A stretch of DNA of 64,000 nucleotides from Lacticaseibacillus suibinensis. Lineage in GTDB: Bacteria; Bacillota; Bacilli; Lactobacillales; Lactobacillaceae. The notes under the pieces are model-generated. The model did no database searches. It was not told the DNA's origin and saw only the letters and a program-made list of their open reading frames with translations. This document shows, in pieces, positions 51,032 to 61,453 of this stretch (positions within the stretch are counted from its first letter, which is position 1; each line of letters starts with the position of its first letter). The stretch lies in NCBI RefSeq assembly GCF_003946175.1, contig NZ_RHOK01000012.1, positions 29,905 to 93,904 on the forward strand, in the 5' to 3' direction. A program made the position numbers and the translations under genes.

Positions 51032-51155
51032 TACCCCAATTTCAGTCCATGTTAATCACCATTTTAGTTGAAGCGCGCCTCGCTTTCAATCAGCCGCGGC
51101 AGTCTTTGCCATTCCCTAACATTCAACGCACCCTGGATTTGCGGTCTCAGCCTGA

Positions 51156-51182
51156 CAAAAAAACGCCGGCAGCTGCCGACGT
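51156..51182 (-). terminator. Rho-independent terminator after leuS
   Basis: On the minus strand CGTCGGCAGCTGCCGGCG is followed by seven T, ten bases after the leuS stop. Confidence 0.85.
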
Positions 51183-51190
51183 TTGCGCAT

Positions 51191-53599
51191 TTATTTAACA
51201 ACGATGTTCACAATCTTGCGCGGAATGATGATTTGCTTAACGATGGTTTTACCAGCCACAAACTTCTGGACGTTATCGATGGCCATGGCATCCGCCTTGA
51301 TCTTCGCCTCATCGGCATCCACCGACTCCATCACATGGCCCCGGAGCTTGCCATTAACCTGCACCATCAGCTGATATTCTTCAGTGACCAAAGCCTTCGG
51401 ATCATAAGTTGGCCATGGTGCGTAAGTCAGGCTGTGGTCATGGCCCAGAATCTGCCAGATTTCTTCCATCAAGTGCGGTGCGATCGGCGCCAGCAGCTTC
51501 ACGAAGCCTTCGACATATTCATAGGGCAGGTCGTCCACCTTGTTGGCCTCATTGATGAAGACCATCATCTGGGAAATGGCAGTGTTGAAGTGAAGGTCAT
51601 CAAAGTCTTCGGTGACCTTCTTGACCGTTTCGTTGTACACCTTGTCCAGCTTGCCGTCGTTAATGGTGGTGATGTGATCACGCATTTTACCATTATCATC
51701 GACAAAGGTGCGGTACACCCGATCGAGGAACTTGCGGGCACCGGCGAGGCCAGTGGTGCTCCAAGCAATGCCAGCATCCAGCGGCCCCATGAACATTTCG
51801 TACAACCGCAAGGTATCAGCGCCATATTCTTCAACCACATCATCAGGGTTGACCACGTTGCCTTTGGACTTGCTCATTTTTTCGTGGTTATCGCCTAAAA
51901 TCATGCCTTGGTTGAACAGGCGCTGGAACGGTTCCTTGTTCGGAATTGCGCCAATGTCATACAGGAAAAGATTCCAGAACCGGGCATACAGCAGATGCAA
52001 CACCGCATGTTCGGCGCCACCGATGTACAAGTCAACTGGCAGCCATTCCTTCAACTTGTCGTAATCGGCCAGGGCTTCCTTGTTGTGGGGATCGACAAAG
52101 CGCAGGTAGTACCAAGATGAACCGGCCCATTGCGGCATGGTGTTGGTTTCGCGCTTCCCTTTGCGGCCATTTTCATCGACCACGTTTACCCAATCATCCA
52201 GGTTGGCCAGCGGGGATTCACCGGTGCCACTTGGCTTGATGTCAGCTTCTTCAGGTAGCACCAAAGGCAGTTCGGATTCTGGCACCAAGGTCGTTTCGCC
52301 ATCTTCCCAGTGAATGACAGGAATTGGTTCACCCCAGTAGCGCTGGCGTGAGAAGACCCAGTCGCGCAACTTGAAGTTGACCTTCTTGGTGCCGATTTGT
52401 TTATCTTCTAGCCACGCAATCATGGCATCGATGGCGTCTTGCTTGTTTTTGCCATCCAAAAAGCCGGAATTGATGTGAACGCCGTCGCCGGTGTAGGCTT
52501 CCGCTGCAACATCCCCGCCTTCAATCACCGGCCGAATCGGTAGGTTGAATTGCTTAGCAAAGGCATAGTCACGGTCATCATGGGCCGGCACCGCCATAAT
52601 GGCGCCGGTGCCGTAGGTGGCCAGCACATAGTCAGAAATCCAAATTGGCAAAGCTTCGCCGTTCACTGGATTGACGGCATAAGCGCCAGTCCAGACCCCG
52701 GTTTTGTCCTTACTCAAGTCGGTGCGTTCCAGATCAGACTTGTGCGCCACCTCGGCCCGATAAGCTGCCACAGCGGCTTTTTGCTCCGGACTGGTAATCT
52801 GGTCCACCAAGTCATGCTCTGGAGCCATCACCACGTAAGTTGCGCCAAACAAGGTATCAGGGCGCGTGGTGAAAACATCAAAGTGGGCCGCGGTGTCTTT
52901 CACGTCAAAAGTGATTTGAGCGCCCACCGAGCGGCCAATCCAGTTGCGCTGCATCTGCTTGATGTTTTCAGGCCAATCTAGGTCGTCCAGGTCTTCCAGC
53001 AAGCGGTCAGCATAGGCGGTAATCTTCAGCATCCACTGGCGCATCGGCTTGCGAATGACAGGGAAGCCGCCACGCTCGGTTTTGCCGTCGATGACTTCTT
53101 CGTTCGCAACCACGGTGCCGAGATCTGGGCTCCAGTTCACCGGCACTTCGGCTTCGTATGCGAGGCCGTGCTTGTACAATTGTTCGAAAATCCATTGCGT
53201 CCACTTGTAGTAGTTGGGATCCGTGGTGGCAATTTCGCGATTCCAGTCATACGAAAAGCCCAAACTGTTGATTTGCCGCTTGAAGGTTTCAATATTCTTG
53301 TGGGTAAAGGCCTTCGGGTTGTGGCCAGTGTTCAGCGCGTACTGTTCCGCCGGCAACCCAAACGCGTCCCACCCCATCGGATGCAGCACATTGTAGCCCT
53401 GCGCCCGCTTCATCCGCGCCACAATATCCGTGGCGGTGTAGCCTTCTGGATGCCCTACATGCAGGCCCTGGCCTGACGGATAAGGGAACATGTCCAGCGC
53501 ATAGTAGTTCTTCTTGTTCGGGTCTGTGGTGGTATTGAACTCGTTATGCTCGGCCCAATGCTTTTGCCACTTTTTTTCGATCTGCTTGTGATCGTACAT
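51191..53599 (-). CDS. leuS: Leucyl-tRNA synthetase
   Basis: This 802-residue class Ia synthetase charges tRNA-Leu. HIGH is present as HVGH (residues 47-50) and KMSKS as MSKSKGN near residue 573, with the CP1 editing domain between. The C-terminal tRNA-binding domain is complete. ATG 53599 ([10 protein letters not shown]) has GGAGG seven bases upstream; the open extension into the leader is not translated. Expression is controlled by the T-box upstream. Confidence 0.97.
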   Translation of the reverse strand: MYDHKQIEKKWQKHWAEHNEFNTTTDPNKKNYYALDMFPYPSGQGLHVGHPEGYTATDIVARMKRAQGYNVLHPMGWDAFGLPAEQYALNTGHNPKAFTHKNIETFKRQINSLGFSYDWNREIATTDPNYYKWTQWIFEQLYKHGLAYEAEVPVNWSPDLGTVVANEEVIDGKTERGGFPVIRKPMRQWMLKITAYADRLLEDLDDLDWPENIKQMQRNWIGRSVGAQITFDVKDTAAHFDVFTTRPDTLFGATYVVMAPEHDLVDQITSPEQKAAVAAYRAEVAHKSDLERTDLSKDKTGVWTGAYAVNPVNGEALPIWISDYVLATYGTGAIMAVPAHDDRDYAFAKQFNLPIRPVIEGGDVAAEAYTGDGVHINSGFLDGKNKQDAIDAMIAWLEDKQIGTKKVNFKLRDWVFSRQRYWGEPIPVIHWEDGETTLVPESELPLVLPEEADIKPSGTGESPLANLDDWVNVVDENGRKGKRETNTMPQWAGSSWYYLRFVDPHNKEALADYDKLKEWLPVDLYIGGAEHAVLHLLYARFWNLFLYDIGAIPNKEPFQRLFNQGMILGDNHEKMSKSKGNVVNPDDVVEEYGADTLRLYEMFMGPLDAGIAWSTTGLAGARKFLDRVYRTFVDDNGKMRDHITTINDGKLDKVYNETVKKVTEDFDDLHFNTAISQMMVFINEANKVDDLPYEYVEGFVKLLAPIAPHLMEEIWQILGHDHSLTYAPWPTYDPKALVTEEYQLMVQVNGKLRGHVMESVDADEAKIKADAMAIDNVQKFVAGKTIVKQIIIPRKIVNIVVK

Positions 53600-53639
53600 G
53601 AAATTGCCTCCTTGAGATTTCGAACCAACACTCTGAAAA

Positions 53640-53868
53640 AACAAAAAGCCGCCCTAAACATTGTTAGGACGGCTGGATGCCGCGGTACCACCTAAGTTCT
53701 GCTATAAGCAGCGCTTGAACTGGATAACGGTCAGGGCCGGCCAATCTGGCACGCAAAAGGTCAGTTCAGTCGCGCCCGCGTCAGGCTCACAGCACCCGCC
53801 TGCTTTCTGGACTCTGGTTGCGACTTACTCGTCCTTCGTTCGTTCGATATTGGCCTAATCATAGCAAA
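53640..53868 (-). promoter_or_regulatory. T-box riboswitch of leuS (CUG specifier)
   Basis: On the minus strand the T-box motif AGGTGGTACCGCGGCA is at 53678-53692, followed by an antiterminator/terminator hairpin (CAGCCGTCCTAAC against GTTTAGGGCGGCT) and a T run ending near 53641. In Stem I the helix GTCGC/GCGAC flanks a loop with AGTAA on one side and TGAACTGA on the other; the triplet CTG (plus-strand 53762-53764 as CAG) fits leucine. Confidence 0.88.
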
Positions 53869-53887
53869 CAAAAGCCGGTGAAACAAG

Positions 53888-54220
53888 ACCAGGCTGCGAA
53901 GGTCGACGAACTTAGCTCGACGAATAGCCTAGCTCTGGCCATTATCGGTGCACTTTGCCGATGAGGGGCAGAGCGTAGCTATTCGCTCGAGCGTTGTCGA
54001 CCTGAGCGCAACTATGACCAGGCTGCGAAGCTGGGCGCTTTTAGCGGGATGAGTAGCCTAGCCTAGGGCATGGAAGCCGTTCTTTGGCTTCGAGGTCCTA
54101 GGCGTAGCTAATCACTCCCGCGTTGCCCGGCTGAGCGCAACTATAACCAGGCTGCGAAGACGGGCGCTTTTAGCGGGATGAGTAGCCTAGCGGAGGGCAT
54201 TGCCCAGCTGAGCGCAACTA
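53888..54220 (+). repeat. Dispersed repeat family A, two and a half tandem copies
   Basis: Three units start with CCAGGCTGCGAAG (53889, 54018, 54148). The first two run to GAGCGCAACTAT and are about 128 bases; the third (to 54220) lacks the middle. Each contains GATGAGTAGCCTAG-type and GCGTAGCTA(A/T)TC-type arms that pair into a long hairpin. The whole block fills the gap between the leuS leader and the PAP2 gene, and the rest (54221-54287) is the PAP2 promoter region. Confidence 0.82.
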
Positions 54221-54326
54221 CAAGCCACAGCTCACCTCCGCCCAACCCCTTACCATTTATTAACCATTGCTGGGCCTTGCCTTATGCTAAAATAAAACCA
54301 CTATGCAAAACAAAGAAGGTGAGCCT

Positions 54327-55001
54327 GTGAAGCGTCCGCATTATCCCTTAATCATTGCCGCCTGCGCCTTGGTTGGCTTAATCCCCATCATGATTGGGGT
54401 CGGTACTAACGCTGCTTGGATTCACACCATCGATCAAAGCGTCATCAACGTCATCACGGCGCACCGGCCAGACTGGCTGACCACCATCGTGCTGTTCATC
54501 ACCAGCCTGGGCAATCCGCCAGTGGTCGTCTTTTTCGGCCTGGTGCTCGTTGGCATTTTGTTTTACTTTCGGCGCCGGCGCTACGCGTGGTTCGCGGCGG
54601 TCAGCGTGGTGCTCCTAAGTTTCGTCAACACCTCAGTGAAGCATCTGTTCTTGCGGCAGCGACCGTTCGTTCAAAACCCCAACATTCATCCCCTGACCTT
54701 GGCTGGCGGTTACAGCTTTCCTAGTGGCCATGCCAGCGGCGCGATGTTGCTGTATGGCACGGTGATTCTGCTCACCTTGACGTTGATCACGCTGCCTTGG
54801 CTCCGCCGCCTCTTGGTGAGCTACAGCGCCGTCATGATTGGCCTCATCGGCTTGTCGCGCATCTACGTACAGGTCCATTTTCCCACTGATGTCCTAGCCG
54901 GCTGGCTGGAAGCCTTGGTCGGTTTGATGCTGGTGTGGTGGCTGATGTACCCGTGGCTGACTGAAGTGGGCCCGACCGGCTGGGTCAATGATCAAAAATA
55001 A
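54327..55001 (+). CDS. PAP2-family membrane phosphatase
   Basis: This 224-residue protein has six hydrophobic helices and the three acid-phosphatase motifs: KHLFLRQRP, SFPSGHASG and SRIYVQVHFPTDVLAG. It is probably a lipid phosphatase, for example of phosphatidylglycerol phosphate or undecaprenyl diphosphate. GTG 54327 (VKRPHYPL) has AAGGTG five bases upstream; an ATG at 54303 is also possible. An extended -10 TGCTAAAAT lies at 54285-54293. Confidence 0.85.
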   Translation: MKRPHYPLIIAACALVGLIPIMIGVGTNAAWIHTIDQSVINVITAHRPDWLTTIVLFITSLGNPPVVVFFGLVLVGILFYFRRRRYAWFAAVSVVLLSFVNTSVKHLFLRQRPFVQNPNIHPLTLAGGYSFPSGHASGAMLLYGTVILLTLTLITLPWLRRLLVSYSAVMIGLIGLSRIYVQVHFPTDVLAGWLEALVGLMLVWWLMYPWLTEVGPTGWVNDQK

Positions 55002-55003
55002 TC

Positions 55004-55046
55004 AAAAATCCCGCATTGCAAATGGTTTGCAATGCGGGATTTTTTG
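55004..55046. terminator. Bidirectional terminator between the PAP2 and ROK kinase genes
   Basis: AATCCCGCATTGCAA pairs perfectly with TTGCAATGCGGGATT around five bases, with A and T runs on both sides. Confidence 0.9.
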
Positions 55047-55050
55047 ACGC

Positions 55051-55980
55051 TTAAAGTTGGCGGGTCAGCGGATATACCGCACCAATCAAGCCGGCGTTGT
55101 TCTGCAGCCCCGCGGCTTCAATCCGGTATGGGAAGCTCTTCTGTGCCCCATTGAGGCCTTTGTGGCGAGCAACATATTCCTTGAAGCGCGCCTGCAGGTC
55201 GGCCATGAAGGTCGCATTGGCACTAATGCCGCCGCCAATCAGAATCCGTTCAGGATCAAGCGTCCCAATCAAATTCATCAGCATCACTGTCACATCGGCG
55301 AGAAAACGGTCATACACCGGCGCGGCGACTTCATCATGTTCGTGGGCCAAGGCAATGATTTGCGCCGCATCTTTTTCTTCCGGGGCGTCATGATCAAGGG
55401 CCTGCAGCGACAAATTGTACCGCCGCACCAGGCCGGTGACCACCGAAGCCGCGTAATTCAGCGACACCGATTCCAAATCGTCGGTCAGGTCCAGATCGTG
55501 CGTGATGCTCCAGCCAATTTCACCCGCCATGCCATGCGCGCCGCGGTAAACATCCCCGTTCAGCACCAGACCGCCGCCAATGCCGGTGCCCAGCACCAAG
55601 CAAATGTAGTCGTCAATCCCTTGCGCATTGCCCAGCCAGCGTTCGGCAATCGCCGCGGCGTTCGCGTCGTTTTCGACTTTCACTGGCAAGTGCAAGGCGT
55701 CCTTGAGGGCCTGCGCCAGCGGGAACTGGTAAAACCCAGGAATGGCCCCGCCGGTGATCATGTAGCCGTCTTTGGTCACAATGCCGGGGGCGTCGATGCC
55801 CACCCCGGCAATCGAGGTTTGCTTTTGGTAATCCTTGACCACGGTCACCATTTTGGTCACATTGGTCGCCGCATCTTTCGCCGTGGCAAAATGCCCATGC
55901 GCCAAAATCTGGCCACTTTCATCGAGCAACCCGTATTTGATGCTGGTGCCACCAATGTCAAAGCCCACAAACTGTTTCAT
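55051..55980 (-). CDS. ROK-family sugar kinase (beta-glucoside kinase-like)
   Basis: This 309-residue protein has the ASKHA ATP site DIGGTSIKYGLLDESG near the N-terminus and ENDANAAAIAERWLGNAQG, as in ROK kinases. The usual ROK zinc motif CxCGxxGC is absent, as in some beta-glucoside kinases. It follows the GH1 enzyme in the beta-glucoside operon, so it may phosphorylate glucose, a beta-glucoside or released glucose; that is inference. Confidence 0.83.
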   Translation of the reverse strand: MKQFVGFDIGGTSIKYGLLDESGQILAHGHFATAKDAATNVTKMVTVVKDYQKQTSIAGVGIDAPGIVTKDGYMITGGAIPGFYQFPLAQALKDALHLPVKVENDANAAAIAERWLGNAQGIDDYICLVLGTGIGGGLVLNGDVYRGAHGMAGEIGWSITHDLDLTDDLESVSLNYAASVVTGLVRRYNLSLQALDHDAPEEKDAAQIIALAHEHDEVAAPVYDRFLADVTVMLMNLIGTLDPERILIGGGISANATFMADLQARFKEYVARHKGLNGAQKSFPYRIEAAGLQNNAGLIGAVYPLTRQL

Positions 55981-55995
55981 TCCATTCTGCCTCCG

Positions 55996-57441
<1,446 letters not shown>

Positions 57442-57446
57442 CTACC

Positions 57447-57481
57447 AAAAGCGCCCAGGTTCAGCGTACTGAACCCAGGCG
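57447..57481 (-). terminator. Intergenic hairpin between the PTS and GH1 genes
   Basis: CGCCTGGGTTCAG pairs with CTGAACCTGGGCG around four bases on the minus strand, followed only by CTTTTGG. It is either a weak terminator or an mRNA stabiliser that alters the ratio of the two genes. Confidence 0.6.
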
Positions 57482-57508
57482 TCATCAAAATCATTTTCGT
57501 TGCAACGC

Positions 57509-58852
57509 TTAGGCGTTAGCCTTTTCTGCTTGCTCCTTAGCAAGCGTTTCTTGTTCTTGCTTGAACAAGGTGTTGTCGTAGCTACGGATGAATGGGAAGT
57601 AAACCGCAAACGACATTGCGAGCATCAAAGCTTGCCACAAAGCAGTCTTCCAGCCGCCGACCAAGAAGCCGGAGAAAATGGCTGGTGTGGTCCATGGGAC
57701 GTAAACCCCATTAAACAGCGGAATGAGCCCGAATTTAATCGCCAAGTAAGTCAGCGACATGGACAAAGCTGGGACCAACATGAATGGAATCAAAGTCAAT
57801 GGGTTCATAACCAACGGAATCCCGAACAGGAATGGTTCGTTGATGTTGAAGATCGCTGGCGCGACTTCAACCGCACCCAAAGCCTTCAACTGAGCAGACT
57901 TAGCAAAGAACAGAATGTAGAAGACCAAGCCAATGGTAATCCCGGCCCCGGTCACAGTGCCGAACTGATCCAGCAAAGCCTGGGTGAAAATGTGGCCGCC
58001 GTTAGCAACGGTCAAAGCCTTACCAGCCTTGAACAAAGCGGCGTTGTCGGTGGAGTTGGACATCAAAACCCCAGTCATGATCCCGGAAACAATCGCGGAA
58101 CCGTGAACCCCGAAGAACCACAGGAAGGAAATCGCCAGACTCATCAGGATAACGCCACCCAGTGAGTCGGTCAAACCTTGCAGTGGCACTTGCAGGACGG
58201 AGTAGATCCAGCCCAGCATGCCTTCGTGCAGGAAGTGATCAAAGAACATGTAAACCAAAGTCCAGCCGGTAATCAAAGCAGCGGCAGGAATCAAAGCGAC
58301 GAAAGAGTTGGCAACGTTGGCAGGCACTTGGTCTGGCAGCTTGATGGTGATGTTGTTCTTAACGAACCAGCTGTAAATCCAGCCCGTGAGCAAGCCGATG
58401 ATGATCGCGGCGATCATCCCTTTACCACCTAAGAAACCAGTGTCGATCCAGCCGGTAATGCCACGGCTGTTAGCAACTAACGTCTTGCCAGTGGCAGAAA
58501 CGATGGGATTGGAAGGCTGCAGAACGATCAAGAAAGACAGCAGGCCAGTAATCCCTGAAGCCAGTGGATCGACTTTTTCGGCCTTAGCCCATTCATAGGC
58601 AATCCCGGTGACCGCGATGATAGACATGACGTTAAATGAGAAGTTATAAGCTTGGTTGAAGTATGGCACCAAGCCGGTACTGTTCATCCAAGCCGCCCAT
58701 GATGGCACAGGCAAGGACGCTAAAATCAGAAAGACAGAACCAACGATGATGAAGGGAATGGTGTAAATCATCCCATTTTTCAGCGCGGTGATTGGCCGGC
58801 TGCTAGTGAACTTCATCACTTTTGGCAAGACTTTATTGTTCACGTAGTCCAT
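57509..58852 (-). CDS. PTS cellobiose-family EIIC permease (CelB-like)
   Basis: This 447-residue membrane protein of the Lac/cellobiose EIIC family has about ten helices and signature blocks FNINEPFLFGIPLVMNP and FGVHGSAIVSGIM. It imports and phosphorylates beta-glucosides with separate EIIA and EIIB proteins, which are not in the window. GGGGGA lies four bases before the ATG. It leads the PTS-GH1-ROK operon, with regulatory palindromes upstream. Confidence 0.92.
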   Translation of the reverse strand: MDYVNNKVLPKVMKFTSSRPITALKNGMIYTIPFIIVGSVFLILASLPVPSWAAWMNSTGLVPYFNQAYNFSFNVMSIIAVTGIAYEWAKAEKVDPLASGITGLLSFLIVLQPSNPIVSATGKTLVANSRGITGWIDTGFLGGKGMIAAIIIGLLTGWIYSWFVKNNITIKLPDQVPANVANSFVALIPAAALITGWTLVYMFFDHFLHEGMLGWIYSVLQVPLQGLTDSLGGVILMSLAISFLWFFGVHGSAIVSGIMTGVLMSNSTDNAALFKAGKALTVANGGHIFTQALLDQFGTVTGAGITIGLVFYILFFAKSAQLKALGAVEVAPAIFNINEPFLFGIPLVMNPLTLIPFMLVPALSMSLTYLAIKFGLIPLFNGVYVPWTTPAIFSGFLVGGWKTALWQALMLAMSFAVYFPFIRSYDNTLFKQEQETLAKEQAEKANA

Positions 58853-58936
58853 AATGTTTCCCCCAGTTGCGCCAAATTGGCGTCGAATTTTATCATTGCT
58901 AAAACACGGTCCGACGAATGGTCGGGTGAAGCATGA

Positions 58937-59051
58937 ATAATAGTTTGATTTCGGCCGAAATCAGATGATCAGTGGTACCTGACCACAACAACTAGTGTAA
59001 CCGGTTTCGTATGAAACCGGTACCTTATTGCCCGATTCAGAAACCGGTTTC
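58937..59051 (-). promoter_or_regulatory. Operator and cre-like cluster upstream of the beta-glucoside operon
   Basis: A perfect 18-base palindrome TGATTTCGGCCGAAATCA (58946-58963) lies just upstream of a TATTAT -10 on the minus strand. ACCGGTTTC-GTAT-GAAACCGGT (59000-59021) and GAAACCGGTTTC (59040-59051) are further inverted repeats that match the cre core TGNNANCGNTNNCA except for the final base. The first could bind the RpiR regulator, the others CcpA; both assignments are inference. Confidence 0.6.
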
Positions 59052-59055
59052 ACAC

Positions 59056-59086
59056 AAAAACACCCGTTACAGAAATGTAACGGGTG
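59056..59086 (-). terminator. Rho-independent terminator after the RpiR gene
   Basis: CACCCGTTACA pairs with TGTAACGGGTG around four bases, followed on the minus strand by TTTTTGTG. Confidence 0.87.
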
Positions 59087-59097
59087 ACAAATCGGCG

Positions 59098-59847
59098 TTA
59101 AGCCTTGGTATGATTGATTTCGTCCAGGCGGTGCCCGATTAGTTCAATCAGGTAGACCACTGGCACTTGGGTCGTTAAATTCAAATCAGCATGTTTAATT
59201 TCTGGCATAAAATAGCTGATACTTAAATCTGCCATTTTCGCCAAGGTGGAATTGCCAGAGTTAGTGACCGCAATCACCTTGACGGCTTCTGGCTTCACCT
59301 TGTTGACCAGATCCAGCACCTCATGGGTTTCGCCGGACACCGACAGCACCACCAGCACCGTGTCTTTCGGCAAAGGACTGCTATTAGGGAACGGCTGGAA
59401 GGGATCAAACACCGGCAGTGACATCTTACCGGCATTCGACCAAAACCGCGCGCCATACTGTGCCAGCGAATTGCCACCGCCCAGGCCAAAGAACATCACC
59501 AGCGGCGCCTTGACGATGAGGTCCATCGCGGAATCAATCAACTTGTTGAAGTCGGTTGAATTCACCTTGGAAAAGAAATCCGCCAGTGGCACCGAGGCAT
59601 CATAACTGGTGGCTTGCGCCTCTTGCTCTTTGTTTTTGCGGTCTTGCTTCAGCGCAAACCGCAATTCCGAATAACCATCAAAGCCCATTTTCTCCGCAAA
59701 GCGCAGCACGGAAGCCGTACTGACATGGGCATGAGTGGCTAACTCGCGAATCGGCATGGTTTCCACCGCTTCGGCGTGCTTGATCACATAGTTGTAAATC
59801 GAGGTTTCAATATCATTCAGGGTTTGAAGCTTGTCATAAGAAAACAC
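59098..59847 (-). CDS. RpiR/MurR-family transcriptional regulator
   Basis: This 249-residue protein has an N-terminal helix-turn-helix (MPIRELATHAHVSTASVLRFAEKMGFDG) and a C-terminal SIS sugar-phosphate domain (about residues 110-240, with VLVVLSVSGETHEVLDLV). Such regulators sense a sugar phosphate. It sits directly upstream of the PTS operon with its own terminator, so it probably controls that operon. Confidence 0.9.
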   Translation of the reverse strand: MFSYDKLQTLNDIETSIYNYVIKHAEAVETMPIRELATHAHVSTASVLRFAEKMGFDGYSELRFALKQDRKNKEQEAQATSYDASVPLADFFSKVNSTDFNKLIDSAMDLIVKAPLVMFFGLGGGNSLAQYGARFWSNAGKMSLPVFDPFQPFPNSSPLPKDTVLVVLSVSGETHEVLDLVNKVKPEAVKVIAVTNSGNSTLAKMADLSISYFMPEIKHADLNLTTQVPVVYLIELIGHRLDEINHTKA

Positions 59848-59923
59848 AGTTGTGCCCCCTATCCAGCGTAATCTTCTCTTCTATCATGAAGACTTTGACC
59901 GGAAAACACAAGCGCTTGTGCGG

Positions 59924-61381
59924 TTATTTTGACTGCCGGTCGAGCGCATTGATGATAAGCCCCGCCACCACAATCAACACCGAGAAGAAATAAATGTTAT
60001 GCAGGCCGGAATACAGGATTTCATGCAGCACTGGCAGTAATTTTTTCGGCAGGTTCACCGCCGTTTGCGGATTGATCAGTTGGTTGAGCATCGAGGCCTT
60101 AATGTTGGGATGAGCGGCGACGCCTTGCGCCATCCGCAAATTCAGCACCACCCCATACAAGGACACCATCAGCGTTTGGCCCAGCGTCCGGGACAAGGTG
60201 TTAAAGCTGCTGGCCACACCAATTTCGCCTGGGTCGACCACCGCTTGCGCCCGCACCGTGGTGGTCGTGATCACAATCCCGAAGCCAAACCCCAGCACCG
60301 CCGCAATGCCTAGAAAGGCCAGGTAAGGCGTACTCTCAGGGACCAGCGCTAACGCCAAGGTCCCAATCAGAATCGTGGTCATGGCAATGGTCAAAATCCG
60401 CCGCACCGACAGGCTCGTCAGCATGCGCCCAGCCACAAAAGAGCCAATCACCCACATCAACGAACTCGGCGTGATGGCAAAGCCGCCATACGATGCACCC
60501 ATGCCTAAAATGCCTTGCACCCACATCGGCATGTAGGTTTCATAGCCAATCACCACCCCGGAAATCAGCGCCGCAATCGCGTTGGCCACGACAAACGGCC
60601 GGTTAGCGAATAACTTGAGGTCGATAATGGGATCCGCCGCCTTGCGTTCCTGGCGGGTAAACAACCACAGCGCCACTGCCGCCAGCACCAGGAGCCCGGC
60701 AAAGCCCAACAGGCCATGACTGCCGGCTAGCGCCTGAAAGCCCAGCATCAAAAACAGCAGGGTCAATACCAACCACACCGTGCCCAGGTAATCGACCGGC
60801 GCACTGACGGCTTCGTGTTGGTCATGGTAAAACACCATGATTAGGGCCATCGTGATGAGGCCAATCGGCACATTGATGAAGAAAATCCAGTGCCACGATA
60901 GCTGATCGACAATGAAGCCGCCCAATAGCGGGGCCACCACCGAGGCAATGCCCCAAGCCGAGCCATTGAATCCCAGCACCTTCGCCCGTTTTTCATAGGG
61001 ATAAATATCCGCAATGATGGTGAATGTCACTGGCATGATGGCCCCAGCGCCGATGCCTTGAAAGGCCCGCGCCACAATCAAAATCGGCATGCTTTGGGAC
61101 AAGCCAGAAGCCGTCGAGCCTAAAATAAAAATCAGCAGGCCCAGCATGAGCACCGGCTTGCGGCCAATTTTGTCCGCGAATTTCCCATAAATCGGCGTCG
61201 CCATCGCATTGGTGAGCAGGTAAATTGAGACAATCCAGTTCATCAGCGCGACGCCGTGCAAATCGCCGACGATGGTAGGCATGGCCGTGGCCACAATTGT
61301 GCCTTCAATCGCCGTCATGAAGGTGGCGATGAAAATTGCAATCGTGGTGATCATCACGTTGGTTGGTTTAGCTTTCGTCAT
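59924..61381 (-). CDS. MFS drug exporter, DHA2 (LmrB/QacA) family
   Basis: This 485-residue protein has about 14 hydrophobic helices and the DHA2 motif ATFMTAIEGTIVATAMPTIVGDLHG and KFADKIGRKPVLMLGL. It is a second, independent member of the family; the first is at 26235. Substrate is unknown. It is a single gene between the RpiR gene and the metK terminator. Confidence 0.9.
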   Translation of the reverse strand: MTKAKPTNVMITTIAIFIATFMTAIEGTIVATAMPTIVGDLHGVALMNWIVSIYLLTNAMATPIYGKFADKIGRKPVLMLGLLIFILGSTASGLSQSMPILIVARAFQGIGAGAIMPVTFTIIADIYPYEKRAKVLGFNGSAWGIASVVAPLLGGFIVDQLSWHWIFFINVPIGLITMALIMVFYHDQHEAVSAPVDYLGTVWLVLTLLFLMLGFQALAGSHGLLGFAGLLVLAAVALWLFTRQERKAADPIIDLKLFANRPFVVANAIAALISGVVIGYETYMPMWVQGILGMGASYGGFAITPSSLMWVIGSFVAGRMLTSLSVRRILTIAMTTILIGTLALALVPESTPYLAFLGIAAVLGFGFGIVITTTTVRAQAVVDPGEIGVASSFNTLSRTLGQTLMVSLYGVVLNLRMAQGVAAHPNIKASMLNQLINPQTAVNLPKKLLPVLHEILYSGLHNIYFFSVLIVVAGLIINALDRQSK

Positions 61382-61406
61382 GTAACAGTTTTCGCTCCTT
61401 TGCGTG

Positions 61407-61441
61407 AAAAAGCGACCGTCCAGAAAAGCTGGAACGGCCGC
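61407..61441 (-). terminator. Rho-independent terminator after metK
   Basis: On the minus strand GCGGCCGTTCCAG pairs with CTGGACGGTCGC (two mismatches) around a short loop, then TTTTTC, 13 bases after the metK stop. Confidence 0.8.
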
Positions 61442-61453
61442 CTCTTTTCTCGT

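Noticed and set aside
51068..51898. 276-residue plus-strand frame opposite leuS
   Set aside because: Antisense shadow of leuS; low-complexity His/Asp/Asn-rich translation typical of a complement frame.
53888..54220. Possible CRISPR array in the tandem repeat block
   Set aside because: Units are about 128 bases, nearly contiguous, with no unique spacers of 26-40 bases, and no cas genes nearby.
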